DNA from: Bacteroidota bacterium
Lineage (GTDB): Bacteria; Bacteroidota; Ignavibacteria; UBA10030
Length of the DNA stretch: 64,000 bases
Assembly: GCA_026416125.1 (NCBI GenBank)
Contig: JAOAFT010000007.1
Location: 1-64,000 of the forward strand
Direction: 5' to 3'
Below are positions 56,559 to 64,000 of the stretch, in pieces. Made by a program: the position numbers and the translations under genes. Each line of letters starts with the position of its first letter. Positions within the stretch are counted from its first letter, which is position 1. The notes under the pieces were generated by a model. It was not told the DNA's origin and made no database searches. It saw nothing but the letters and a program-made list of their open reading frames with translations.

Positions 56559-56587
56559 TTGACTTTCCAACCTCTATTTTATAATTT
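56559..56587 (+). promoter_or_regulatory. Candidate promoter of sppA and downstream genes
   Basis: TTGACT (56559-56564), 17-bp spacer, TAATTT (56582-56587). An overlapping TATAAT (56580-56585) gives a 15-bp spacer. AAAGGA lies close before the sppA ATG at 56648. Confidence 0.6.
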
Positions 56588-56647
56588 GTTCGAAAATATT
56601 GCGTTCGTTTAGTTCCAATCTTAACAGATATATCATCAAAGGATTCT

Positions 56648-57550
56648 ATGGCAATGTCGAAGACAACGAAGTGGATTCTAGGTATTCTGAGTGCTTTCTT
56701 TCTTTGTACGGTGCTTCTCGTAACTTTTCTTGTAGTTTCAATTTTTGAAGAGGATGATGATGAATCACTAGCAACAACTGGTAGTAAAGTTGCAATCGTT
56801 GAAGTTAAAGAAACCATCGTGTCACCAGAGGAGACGGTGCGACTGTTGAAAAAGTATCGCGAGCATTCGTCAGTAAAAGCGATCGTTTTACGTGTCGAAT
56901 CACCAGGTGGTGGTGTGGCAGCGAGCCAAGAAATCTATGAAGAAGTAAAAAAAACACGATCTTTCAAGCCAGTCGTTGTTTCGATGGGCTCTATTGCAGC
57001 AAGTGGTGGGTACTACATTTCCTGTGGTGCTACTAAAATCGTAGCTAATCCTGGAACAATCACAGGTAGTATAGGTGTTATTATAAATTTTATTCACTTC
57101 AAAGAGTTGCTTGAGAAAATCGGCATCGATGAAACAACAATAAAGTCAGGAAAACTTAAGGATGCAGGATCACCATTTCGAAAGATGACAGAAGAAGAAA
57201 AGAAATTTTTTGGTGAGTTACTTACTGATGTGTATGAGCAATTTGTTGCAGTTGTAGTGGAAGAACGCAAATTGCCACGAGCCACTGTTCTAAAGTATGC
57301 TGATGGTCGTGTATTTACTGGCAAGCAAGCGTACGCCTATGGCTTTGTCGATACACTTGGTACTCTCGAAGATGCAATTACAATTGCAGCTGGTTTAGGT
57401 GGAATTGAAGGGAAACCAAAAGTTATTAAAGAACAAAAACGGAAATCGTTGCTCGAGCGACTCCTTGGTGATGCGACTTCGAGCTTCCAACACCTTAAAA
57501 GTGAAATTGTGTACCAACCAATTCTTCAGTATAAATTTATTGCTCCGTGA
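56648..57550 (+). CDS. sppA: Signal peptide peptidase SppA (S49)
   Basis: A 300-residue short-form SppA with an N-terminal membrane anchor (ILGILSAFFLCTVLLVTFLVV) and one S49 domain. The catalytic serine lies in MGSIAASGGYYIS (about residue 119), and the general-base lysine candidate lies in KSGKLKDAGSPFRKMT. It degrades cleaved signal peptides at the inner membrane. It starts a plus-strand run with the HU gene 16 bp downstream. Confidence 0.95.
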   Translation: MAMSKTTKWILGILSAFFLCTVLLVTFLVVSIFEEDDDESLATTGSKVAIVEVKETIVSPEETVRLLKKYREHSSVKAIVLRVESPGGGVAASQEIYEEVKKTRSFKPVVVSMGSIAASGGYYISCGATKIVANPGTITGSIGVIINFIHFKELLEKIGIDETTIKSGKLKDAGSPFRKMTEEEKKFFGELLTDVYEQFVAVVVEERKLPRATVLKYADGRVFTGKQAYAYGFVDTLGTLEDAITIAAGLGGIEGKPKVIKEQKRKSLLERLLGDATSSFQHLKSEIVYQPILQYKFIAP

Positions 57551-57566
57551 GTGAGAAGGAGGACCT

Positions 57567-57875
57567 GTGACAAAAGCAGACATTGTAGATGTTATTGCAT
57601 CAGCAACTGGACTGACGAAAGTAGAGACTGAAGCAGTGGTCGATGGGTTTATTCAAACTGTTATTCAAGCAATGAAAGAGGGTAAGAACATTGAAATACG
57701 TGGATTTGGGAGTTTCAAGGTAAAGAAACGGAAAGGGCGCATAGCACGGAATCCTCGAACAGGTGAACAAGTGAAAGTTGATGATCACTATGTACCATAC
57801 TTCAAAGTTTCAAAGGAGATGAAGCAGGTTGTGAATGAGAGTATGAAGCGACTCAACGAGTCAAAACAATTATAG
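57567..57875 (+). CDS. HU family DNA-binding protein
   Basis: A 102-residue HU/IHF-fold nucleoid protein. The DNA-binding arm is IEIRGFGSFKVKKRKGRIARNPRTG (key part RGFGSF...RIARNPRTG). A short extra C-terminal helix (KEMKQVVNESMKRLNESKQL) makes it longer than the usual 90 residues. It starts with GTG 57567 with AAGGAGG seven bases upstream. Confidence 0.96.
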   Translation: MTKADIVDVIASATGLTKVETEAVVDGFIQTVIQAMKEGKNIEIRGFGSFKVKKRKGRIARNPRTGEQVKVDDHYVPYFKVSKEMKQVVNESMKRLNESKQL

Positions 57876-57928
57876 TACTAGCGCTTGCTGAAGAATACAA
57901 ATTCACTAACTGAAAGGAGACGAACACT

Positions 57929-58024
57929 ATGCCTTGTGGTCGGAAACGTAAACGGCACAAGATGGCGACGCATAAGCGGAAAAAGCGATTACGGAAGATG
58001 CGTCATAAAAAGAAGATCCGTTAG
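57929..58024 (+). CDS. AURKAIP1/COX24-domain mini-protein (bS22/mS38-like)
   Basis: A 31-residue, extremely basic protein reading MPCGRKRKRHKMATHKRKKR and then LRKMRHKKKIR. Bacteroidota encode such proteins in the AURKAIP1/COX24 family, related to mitochondrial mS38 and mycobacterial bS22 on the small ribosomal subunit. AAAGGAG lies about ten bases before ATG 57929. It sits between the HU gene and a YtxH gene. Too short for most gene finders. The ribosomal role is inferred from the family. Confidence 0.87.
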   Translation: MPCGRKRKRHKMATHKRKKRLRKMRHKKKIR

Positions 58025-58032
58025 TGTGGGTA

Positions 58033-58080
58033 AGGGGTTGTTTCCTGCCTTCTGCACCTAACAGCGTGGTAACAGCCCCT
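58033..58080 (+). repeat. Inverted repeat between the COX24-like gene and ytxH
   Basis: AGGGGTTGTT (58033-58042) pairs with AACAGCCCCT (58071-58080) over 10 bp with one G-U, enclosing a 28-nt loop. There is no T-run directly after it, so this may be a leader or processing hairpin and not a terminator. Confidence 0.5.
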
Positions 58081-58128
58081 CACGTCAAGTATTTTTCGAA
58101 ACTATTAATTTTGTATATGGAGGTTATT

Positions 58129-58455
58129 ATGGCTGACGATAACAATGGAATGGCAAAGGGACTCATTATTGGGTTTATAGCAGGAAGTATTGTTGGTGCA
58201 GCAATTGCATTACTCTATGCACCAAAATCTGGAAAAGAGCTTCGTGCTGATATACGCGAGAAAGCAAGTGATATTCTCGACGATGCTCGAGAATACACAG
58301 AGCGTGCAAAAGCTAAAGCGGTCGAAATTATCAACGAAGGGAAAGAAAAGGCAGCATCGCTCATTGATGATGCTCGGCGACGTGCTAACGATATAATGGA
58401 TGATGCTGAACGCATTTTAAAGGATGCGCGTAACAGAGAGGAAAAGAATGCTTAA
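58129..58455 (+). CDS. YtxH domain-containing protein
   Basis: A 108-residue protein. A glycine-rich N-terminal membrane helix (GLIIGFIAGSIVGAAIALLYAP) with the motif PKSGKELRADIREKA is followed by a long charged amphipathic helix with repeated DDAR segments. GGAGG lies close before ATG 58129. YtxH proteins are stress-associated in Bacillus, but their function is unclear. The next gene encodes a DUF948 protein, a common companion, so the two probably act together at the membrane. Confidence 0.88.
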   Translation: MADDNNGMAKGLIIGFIAGSIVGAAIALLYAPKSGKELRADIREKASDILDDAREYTERAKAKAVEIINEGKEKAASLIDDARRRANDIMDDAERILKDARNREEKNA

Positions 58456-58497
58456 TTCACCTACTCGAACGCATACCACGACAAGAAAGGACAAACC

Positions 58498-58878
58498 GTG
58501 GACACATTAATCCAAGGAGCAACACTTGTTGCACTCACGTGTGTCTCTGCACTCTGTATATACCTTATCGTTGTACTTAGGAAAATCAAAACGGTGTTGG
58601 AATTACTCCACACCGAACTTGCAGAGCTATCCCAACGACTTAAACCGTTGTTAGAGAATTTAACAATAGCATCAGAGAAATTCCGTTCTGTAGCATCGAA
58701 AATCGACGACCAAGTAACTATGGTTCATGGTGTTTTTGTGTCGCTTCGTAAAATCGTAAACAACGTTCAACTTTTTGAAGAACGGATCTTAAATATACTT
58801 GAAGAACCGTTTCGAAGCGTTAGTTCTGTGTTCAGTACGATTTTGAAGTACCTAGGTTTCATATTCGGGAAGCGATAG
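58498..58878 (+). CDS. DUF948-like membrane/coiled-coil protein
   Basis: A 126-residue protein with one N-terminal transmembrane helix (GATLVALTCVSALCIYLIVVL), then an amphipathic helix with heptad pattern (LLHTELAELSQRLKPLLENL). This is the DUF948 layout, usually found beside YtxH genes. GTG 58498 follows AAAGGA. Function unknown. Confidence 0.8.
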   Translation: MDTLIQGATLVALTCVSALCIYLIVVLRKIKTVLELLHTELAELSQRLKPLLENLTIASEKFRSVASKIDDQVTMVHGVFVSLRKIVNNVQLFEERILNILEEPFRSVSSVFSTILKYLGFIFGKR

Positions 58879-59007
58879 CAATGTAGGTAGTAGGAGTTGA
58901 GTAAGTTCATCTTCGAACGGTGCTGCGTATCCATAATATATACACGCTGCAGGCATTTACTAGTATTTTCATTGTCTTATAAATTTTTTTGTTGAGGAGG
59001 AAAAGCC

Positions 59008-61116
59008 TTGTCTAAAACAATCGCAAAGGAATACACTGTCGATAAAATTCGCAACATTGCACTCATAGGTCATGGTGGTTCCGGAAAGACAACGATGACT
59101 GAATCAATGTTGTTTGTGTCAGGAACGATAACACGCATGGGACGTGTTGATGATGGTACTACAATTTCAGATTACCATCCTGATGAAATCGAGAGGAAAA
59201 TATCAATCAACACCTCATTGCTGTTTACAGATTGGCATGGTGTGAAGATTAATATTCTCGACACCCCTGGATACACAGACTTTATTGGTGAGGTTATTGG
59301 TGCGCTTCGAGTTACCGATCTTGCTGTAATTCTTACGAAAGCTGTCGAAGGAGTTGAAGTTGGAACAGAAATAGTATGGGAGTACACTAAACAAAACGCT
59401 ATTCCGGCACTATTTGTTGTAAATAGGCTAGATAATGAAAATGCAGAGTTCGATCGTGTTGTCTCAATGGCAAAGGAACGATTTGGTCATGACGTTGTCG
59501 TTGCACAGTTCCCTGTGAATCAAGGGTTACCATTCGATACAGTGATTGATGTGGTTCGCATGAAGCTCTTGAAGTTTCAACGCGATGGGAGTGGAAGGTT
59601 CACTGAAACCGACATTCCCGATGAATTCAAAGAAAAAGCATCGCACCTCCATGAAGAGCTTATTGAAAAAGTTGCTGAAACAGATGAAGAGTTAATGAAT
59701 AAATTTTTTGAAGTTGGAACGTTAGAAGGTAATGATTTAGAAGTTGGCTTACGGCGTGCTTTGTTGCAGCGAAAAATATTCCCAATGTTTTGTACTTCTG
59801 CAGTCCTCGGAATTGGTATTGCTCCACTCCTCCAATTTATAGCACATTACGGTCCTTCTCCAAAAGATCGCGGTCCTGTTAAAGCAGTACGACCAGTAGA
59901 CAAGTCGGATGTCCTGGTCGATATGGAAAAAGTCCAGGATCCATCTCTCTTTGTCTTTAAAACAGTTGCAGAGGAACATGTGGGCGAATTTTCGTTTTTT
60001 AGAGTATATAGTGGTGTAATTACTCCGGGGATCGATTTAGTCAACCAATCGAATGGAAAACCTGAACGTCTTGGGCAGATTTTTGTTATGCGTGGGAAGG
60101 AACGAATTGAAGTGCCTAAATTGCATGCTGGTGATTTAGGTGCTGTTGTAAAATTGAAAGATACACATACAAATAATACACTCAGCAATTCTGCCTTCCC
60201 TGTGCTTTACCCTGCAATTACCTTTCCAGAACCAGTCATCCGTATGGCAATTAAGTCAAAGGCTAAGGGAGATGAAGACAAGATTGCTAATGGCCTTCAT
60301 GCGCTGCATGAAGAAGATCCGACTTTTGTAGTAACTGTCGATGGGAAGTTGAATCAAACACTCATCGCTGGGCAAGGCGAGTTACATCTCCTCATTGTTA
60401 CAAAGCGTTTAAAAGAACGGTTTGGTGTTGACGTTGAATTAACGGAGCCAAAAATTCCATACAAAGAAGCGATTCGTGCAGTAGTCCCAGATGCTGAGTA
60501 CAAGCACAAAAAGCAAACAGGTGGCCGAGGGCAGTATGGCCATGTCCATTTGAAATTGGAGCCATTACCACGTGGCAAAGGATTTGAATTTGTTGATGCT
60601 ATTGTTGGTGGTGTTGTTCCAGGACGATTTGTACCAGCAGTTGAGAAAGGTGTCCTCGAAGCAATGCAGAAAGGTGTCCTTGCTGGGTATGAGGTTGTTG
60701 ATGTTCGCGTAACGCTCTTTGATGGTACGTATCACTCCGTTGATTCCGATGAGCACTCATTTAAAATAGCTGGTTCGATGGCTTTTAAGAAAGGATTCAT
60801 GGAAGGGAAACCGGTTTTGCTTGAACCAATTAATGAGGTCGAAGTAATCGTACCAGAAGAGTACATGGGGGATGTGATGGGTGACCTTTCGAGTCGTCGT
60901 GGGAAAATTCAAGGGATGGAAGCTGAAGGACACTTCCAAAAAATTAAAGCGCTCGTACCAATGTCAGAACTCCATAAGTATTCAACAGTCCTTCGTTCAA
61001 TGACACAAGGACGCGGCTTCTATAGGACGAAATTTTCACACTACGATGAAATGCCAAAAGAACTTGCTGAAAAAGTAATTGAAGCTAGTGAGAAAGCGAA
61101 AGAAGAAGAAGAATAG
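59008..61116 (+). CDS. Elongation factor G-like protein (EF-G2 type)
   Basis: A 702-residue translational GTPase. G1 is GHGGSGKTT (about 20-28), where canonical EF-G has GHVDAGKTT. G3 is DTPGYTDF and G4 is NRLD in place of NKMD. Switch I reads YHPDEIERKISINTSL. These are marks of the EF-G2/EF-G-like subfamily, which is distinct from the main translocase FusA. Its job is unclear, with ribosome recycling or a stress role proposed for relatives. TTG 59008 is the start, with GAGGAGG seven bases upstream. It stands alone, with a terminator at 61143. Confidence 0.9.
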   Translation: MSKTIAKEYTVDKIRNIALIGHGGSGKTTMTESMLFVSGTITRMGRVDDGTTISDYHPDEIERKISINTSLLFTDWHGVKINILDTPGYTDFIGEVIGALRVTDLAVILTKAVEGVEVGTEIVWEYTKQNAIPALFVVNRLDNENAEFDRVVSMAKERFGHDVVVAQFPVNQGLPFDTVIDVVRMKLLKFQRDGSGRFTETDIPDEFKEKASHLHEELIEKVAETDEELMNKFFEVGTLEGNDLEVGLRRALLQRKIFPMFCTSAVLGIGIAPLLQFIAHYGPSPKDRGPVKAVRPVDKSDVLVDMEKVQDPSLFVFKTVAEEHVGEFSFFRVYSGVITPGIDLVNQSNGKPERLGQIFVMRGKERIEVPKLHAGDLGAVVKLKDTHTNNTLSNSAFPVLYPAITFPEPVIRMAIKSKAKGDEDKIANGLHALHEEDPTFVVTVDGKLNQTLIAGQGELHLLIVTKRLKERFGVDVELTEPKIPYKEAIRAVVPDAEYKHKKQTGGRGQYGHVHLKLEPLPRGKGFEFVDAIVGGVVPGRFVPAVEKGVLEAMQKGVLAGYEVVDVRVTLFDGTYHSVDSDEHSFKIAGSMAFKKGFMEGKPVLLEPINEVEVIVPEEYMGDVMGDLSSRRGKIQGMEAEGHFQKIKALVPMSELHKYSTVLRSMTQGRGFYRTKFSHYDEMPKELAEKVIEASEKAKEEEE

Positions 61117-61142
61117 TTTCGTCAAAGTATTTCAAGAAGAGA

Positions 61143-61184
61143 GGGACTGTGTAGTCGCTCCATGCGACACATAGTCCTTTTTTT
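61143..61184 (+). terminator. Terminator after the EF-G2 gene
   Basis: GGACT...AGTCC stem extended through TGT/ACA and GTCGC/GCGAC, followed by TTTTTTT at about 61178-61184. Confidence 0.85.
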
Positions 61185-61197
61185 ATAGTAATTTTTT

Positions 61198-62513
61198 ATG
61201 AAGAAACGTTGGATAGTTACAGCAATTGTTGTTTACCAATGGACACATCTTAGTGCTCAGTGGACTTTTTCACTCACCGAAGCTCGGACAGACATTCAAG
61301 TACTCACATCACCAGAATATGGAGGACGTGGACACTATAAGAACGGTGCTCGTCGTGCAGCATCGTATGTTGAACGTCGTTTTCAGGTGATTGGTCTTCA
61401 ACCAGTGAATGGAACGTATATGCAAAAGTTCCCATTGAAGGTTAATAGGATTATTGGGAAGCCGTTCCTTGCTATAAATGGGAGAGAGTTTCGATTAGGC
61501 ATAGATTTTTTACCACACTCCTTGACCTCGTCGGGGTTTTACTGTGGTTCTATCAAGGCATTCTATGTAAAGTCAGGATTGCTCATTTCTGAAAAGGGAA
61601 TCAATGACTTTGCAACAGTTACTGAGCAACATTGTGCTTTGCTTATTGATGACGATATTCCAGAAGCGATACGTAATGATACAACGGTTGATGTACAACG
61701 TACGTTGCGTGAGGTAAGGATAGAAAATGCTAAGAAGAACATCCCTCGTGTTGTTCTAGTTCTTCAAAAGAATCTGCATATTACGTCACCGCATATTTCA
61801 ATGGGAGTACCACTTTTCAGTGTCAGGAAAACTCAATTGCCACCAGTTGTTGACTCTCTTGTATTTCACGTTGTTTCTCTATTCGATACTGTTGAATCTG
61901 TGAACATTGTTGGACTTGTTCGTGGCACTGTGTATCCCGATTCTTTCCTTATTCTCTGTGCTCACTACGACCATCACAGTGGCTACAATGACTCGTTGTA
62001 CTTTCCTGGTGCCAATGATAATGCAAGTGGTGTTGCACTTTTATTACAACTAGCAAGTACGTTTATTCATAAACCATTAGCTTACTCAGTACTCTTCATA
62101 GCGTTTGGAGGTGAAGAAGTAGGATTAGTAGGATCTCGATACTTTATTGAACACCCACTTGTACAACTCTCGAATATTGTTTCCGTATTCAATTTTGATA
62201 TGGTTGCATCGGGGGATTGTAGTATTGAGGTTGGGGGGGAAGAAGATTTCTCATGGGAATATGCATTTTTTAGTTCAGTAAACGCTTCCAGTGGAGTACA
62301 ACTCAATGCAACAAAAACATCACTGGGAAGTAATCACTACCCATTTGTCCAGAATGGAATACGAGCATTCTTTTTGATACAAAGAACGGTAAGCAACCAT
62401 ACCACACATTAGATGATAAACAGACAACGCTTGACTAGAAAGCGTTCGAAAATATGTATGTGGTCATTACGAGGTACATGAAGAAGCGGTGGAATTTAGA
62501 AGGAAGACACTAA
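61198..62513 (+). pseudogene. M28 family aminopeptidase-like protein, disrupted at the 3' end
   Basis: The intact part (61198-62412, 404 residues) has a signal-like N-terminus and M28 zinc-site motifs: CAHYDHHSG, GANDNASG, FGGEEVGL and FNFDMVASGD. It then ends prematurely. One base is missing in the T-run at 62371-62375. Restoring it gives FDTKNGKQPYHTLDDKQTTLD, which contains the last metal-binding histidine (YHTLDD). That frame meets an amber TAG at 62436 and continues with KAFENMYVVITRYMKKRW to TAA 62511, 2 bp before the next ATG. So the gene once ran to 62513 and carries two lesions. The protein as encoded lacks a zinc ligand. Assembly errors are possible. Confidence 0.82.
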
Positions 62514-62515
62514 GA

Positions 62516-62866
62516 ATGAATACTATTTTTGTTCACAGTGAAAACCGAGAATGGGAATCACTCGGTAGTGGGTTACGAAGAAAAATTCTAGGATATGACG
62601 AACAATTGATGATGGTATGTGTTGAGTTTAGTACAGCAGGGGCCGTTGGTGCACTTCATAAGCATGTTCATCGTCAAGTAACATACGTTGCAGAGGGAGT
62701 ATTTGAAGTTACAATTGGCATGGAAAAACAAGTGCTTAGAAAGGGAGATTCGTTTTTTGTTCCACCGAATGTTGAACACGGCGTTGTTGCATTGGAGGGA
62801 GGTATGTTAATTGATGTTTTTACTCCAGCACGTGAGGATTTTCTGAAATGCGAGAATATACGATGA
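62516..62866 (+). CDS. Cupin domain protein
   Basis: A 116-residue single-domain cupin. Motif 1 is ALHKHVHRQVTYVAEGVFEV, with metal-binding histidines, and motif 2 is GDSFFVPPNVEHGVVALEGG. Small cupins of this kind bind a metal and often have sugar or regulatory roles; the substrate is unknown. ATG 62516 lies 2 bp after the ancestral M28 stop. The stop overlaps the MFS start (ATGA), so cupin and transporter are translationally coupled. Confidence 0.9.
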   Translation: MNTIFVHSENREWESLGSGLRRKILGYDEQLMMVCVEFSTAGAVGALHKHVHRQVTYVAEGVFEVTIGMEKQVLRKGDSFFVPPNVEHGVVALEGGMLIDVFTPAREDFLKCENIR

Positions 62867-64000
62867 GAGAAAACAAAAATCCTACACAGTTCTTAACAAG
62901 AACAATAGTTATTCTTTCAGCTGTGAGTTTGTTCACCGATGTTGCAAGCGAGATGCTCTATCCGGTAATGCCGTTATACTTAACGAGTATTGGTTTTTCT
63001 GTAGCTTTCATTGGTGTACTTGAGGGAATAGCAGAAGCAACTGCTGGTATAAGTAAAGGATTCTTTGGATATCTTTCTGATCAACTCGGTACACGGAAAC
63101 CTTTTGTTCAGGTAGGATATTCGTTGAGTGCTATAGCAAAGCCCATGATAGGACTGTGGACAGCACCTGTATGGATTTTTATTGCTCGTACACTTGAACG
63201 TTTGGGAAAAGGTATTCGGACGGGCGCTCGTGATGCTATGCTATCTGATGAATCGAAGTACGAAACTAAGGGTCGGGTTTTTGGATTCCATCGAGCCTTC
63301 GATACGCTAGGAGCAGCGTTGGGGCCGCTGATAGCGCTTTTTTATTTGTTGTACTATCCTATGGATTATCGGATGTTGTTTTTTCTCGCTTTTATTCCTG
63401 GCCTCATTGCTAGTATTTTAACATTCTTTCTCCGTGAAGGTGCTTCGAAACCATTAACCAGAGGAATGAATATCTCGTATAATCCTATTCGGTACCTTGC
63501 GTATTGGAAAGAAGCACCTACCATATACAAACGACTAGTAATTGCGTTGCTTGCGTTTGCAGTTGTCAATAGTTCCGATGTGTTTTTACTCTTGGCAATG
63601 AAACAGCAAAGGATGAACGATACAGCTATTATTGGTGTATATATATTTTACAACCTTATCTATGCTTTCACATCGTACCCATTTGGAGCATTAGCAGATA
63701 GAATCGGGTTGAAAACTACATTTCTTCTTGGTTTATTTTTCTTTGCCCTCGTTTATAGTGGTATGGCAATCGCAACTTCATGGCAGGGATTTATTTTTTT
63801 ATTCTTTTTCTATGGTATGTATGCTGCTGCAACAGAAGGTATTTCAAGAGCTTGGATTTCGAATTCAGTTGAACCATACCACGTTGCTACTGCCATTGGG
63901 TTCTACACTTCATTACAAAGTATTTCGACACTTCTTGCAAGCTCCATTGCAGGGATTCTTTGGGTAACTTTTGGACCAAAAATCGTTTTTATAAGTACAG
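62863..64000 (+). CDS. MFS transporter (partial, runs off the window)
   Basis: At least 379 residues of a major-facilitator transporter. The N-terminus reads VSLFTDVASEMLYPVMPLY, a motif shared by a family of uncharacterised MFS exporters, and the loop motif GYLSDQLGTRKPF follows helix 2. About eleven helices are visible before the sequence stops at 64000 inside the last part. The ATG overlaps the cupin stop. The substrate cannot be inferred. Confidence 0.9.
   Translation, partial: MRENKNPTQFLTRTIVILSAVSLFTDVASEMLYPVMPLYLTSIGFSVAFIGVLEGIAEATAGISKGFFGYLSDQLGTRKPFVQVGYSLSAIAKPMIGLWTAPVWIFIARTLERLGKGIRTGARDAMLSDESKYETKGRVFGFHRAFDTLGAALGPLIALFYLLYYPMDYRMLFFLAFIPGLIASILTFFLREGASKPLTRGMNISYNPIRYLAYWKEAPTIYKRLVIALLAFAVVNSSDVFLLLAMKQQRMNDTAIIGVYIFYNLIYAFTSYPFGALADRIGLKTTFLLGLFFFALVYSGMAIATSWQGFIFLFFFYGMYAAATEGISRAWISNSVEPYHVATAIGFYTSLQSISTLLASSIAGILWVTFGPKIVFIST

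Overview
The window looks like the chromosome of a Bacteroidota/Chlorobiota-type (FCB group) bacterium, most likely from the Ignavibacteria/Kapabacteria side rather than a classical Bacteroidia. The evidence is a SprA-type type IX secretion (T9SS) outer-membrane protein, a T9SS C-terminal sorting domain with the NPFNP motif, an AURKAIP1/COX24-like mini-protein and LptF/LptG permeases. Eleven candidate promoters share one form, TTGnnn-17 bp-TAYAWT (the last with TAATTT), instead of the Bacteroidia -33/-7 form. No rRNA, CRISPR array, integrase or transposase was seen. The first 19 bases are the Tn5/Nextera mosaic end, so the window starts at the edge of a short-read contig carrying untrimmed adapter. 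The placement is inferred from gene content only.

Layout. 1-800: the tail of a T9SS cargo gene, then tRNA-Gly(GCC), tRNA-Cys(GCA) and, on the minus strand, tRNA-Leu(UAA). 0.9-5.5 kb: a lipoprotein, a coiled-coil membrane protein, a small membrane protein, and lptG/lptF on the minus strand. 5.6-14.4 kb: a four-gene phosphorelay (GAF-PAS-HisKA_2 kinase; a 1176-residue receiver-PAS-GAF protein without kinase or output domain; a hybrid kinase with one degenerate and one intact receiver; an Hpt protein). 14.6-21.4 kb: sprA, preceded by a long stem-loop. 21.5-26.9 kb: a minus-strand thiamine operon thiM-thiE-thiL-thiC-thiD behind a TPP riboswitch with terminator. 27.5-34 kb, minus strand: an outer-membrane barrel protein, feoB, feoA, a LuxR-type regulator, a RIC-like di-iron repair protein, a YIP1 protein, a small barrel protein and a DinB protein. 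34-36 kb: a DUF362 protein with a T9SS tail. 36-42 kb, minus strand: nrfA (frameshifted), nrfH, a DUF4380-like protein, an exported PepF-like peptidase and a DUF6600-like protein. 42.3-49.8 kb, plus strand: a queuosine-precursor transporter with a structured leader, guaA, an ABC exporter pair, a TPR/periplasmic-binding lipoprotein and radC. 49.9-58.9 kb: another PAS hybrid kinase, an RsmB-like methyltransferase, a TPR lipoprotein, a DUF58 protein, trxB, sppA, an HU protein, the COX24-like mini-protein, a YtxH protein and a DUF948 protein. 59-64 kb: an EF-G2-type GTPase, an M28 peptidase broken at its 3' end, a cupin and an MFS transporter running off the window.

How the parts fit. The thi genes, under TPP control, phosphorylate and join the pyrimidine and thiazole halves of thiamine. 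Thiazole formation is not encoded here. feoAB plus the RIC/LuxR pair and NrfHA suggest a low-oxygen lifestyle with Fe(II) uptake, nitrite or NO stress and iron-centre repair. SprA and T9SS-tailed proteins form an export theme, and the phosphorelay beside sprA could regulate it, but no output regulator is present.

No large undescribed machine is obvious. The observations most worth following are the switch-like leader RNA upstream of the queuosine transporter, the stem-loop in front of sprA, the kinase-less sensory hub, two disrupted genes (nrfA and the M28 peptidase), a Cys-rich in-frame extension next to feoB, and two genes (lptF, feoA) whose promoter geometry predicts leaderless mRNAs.
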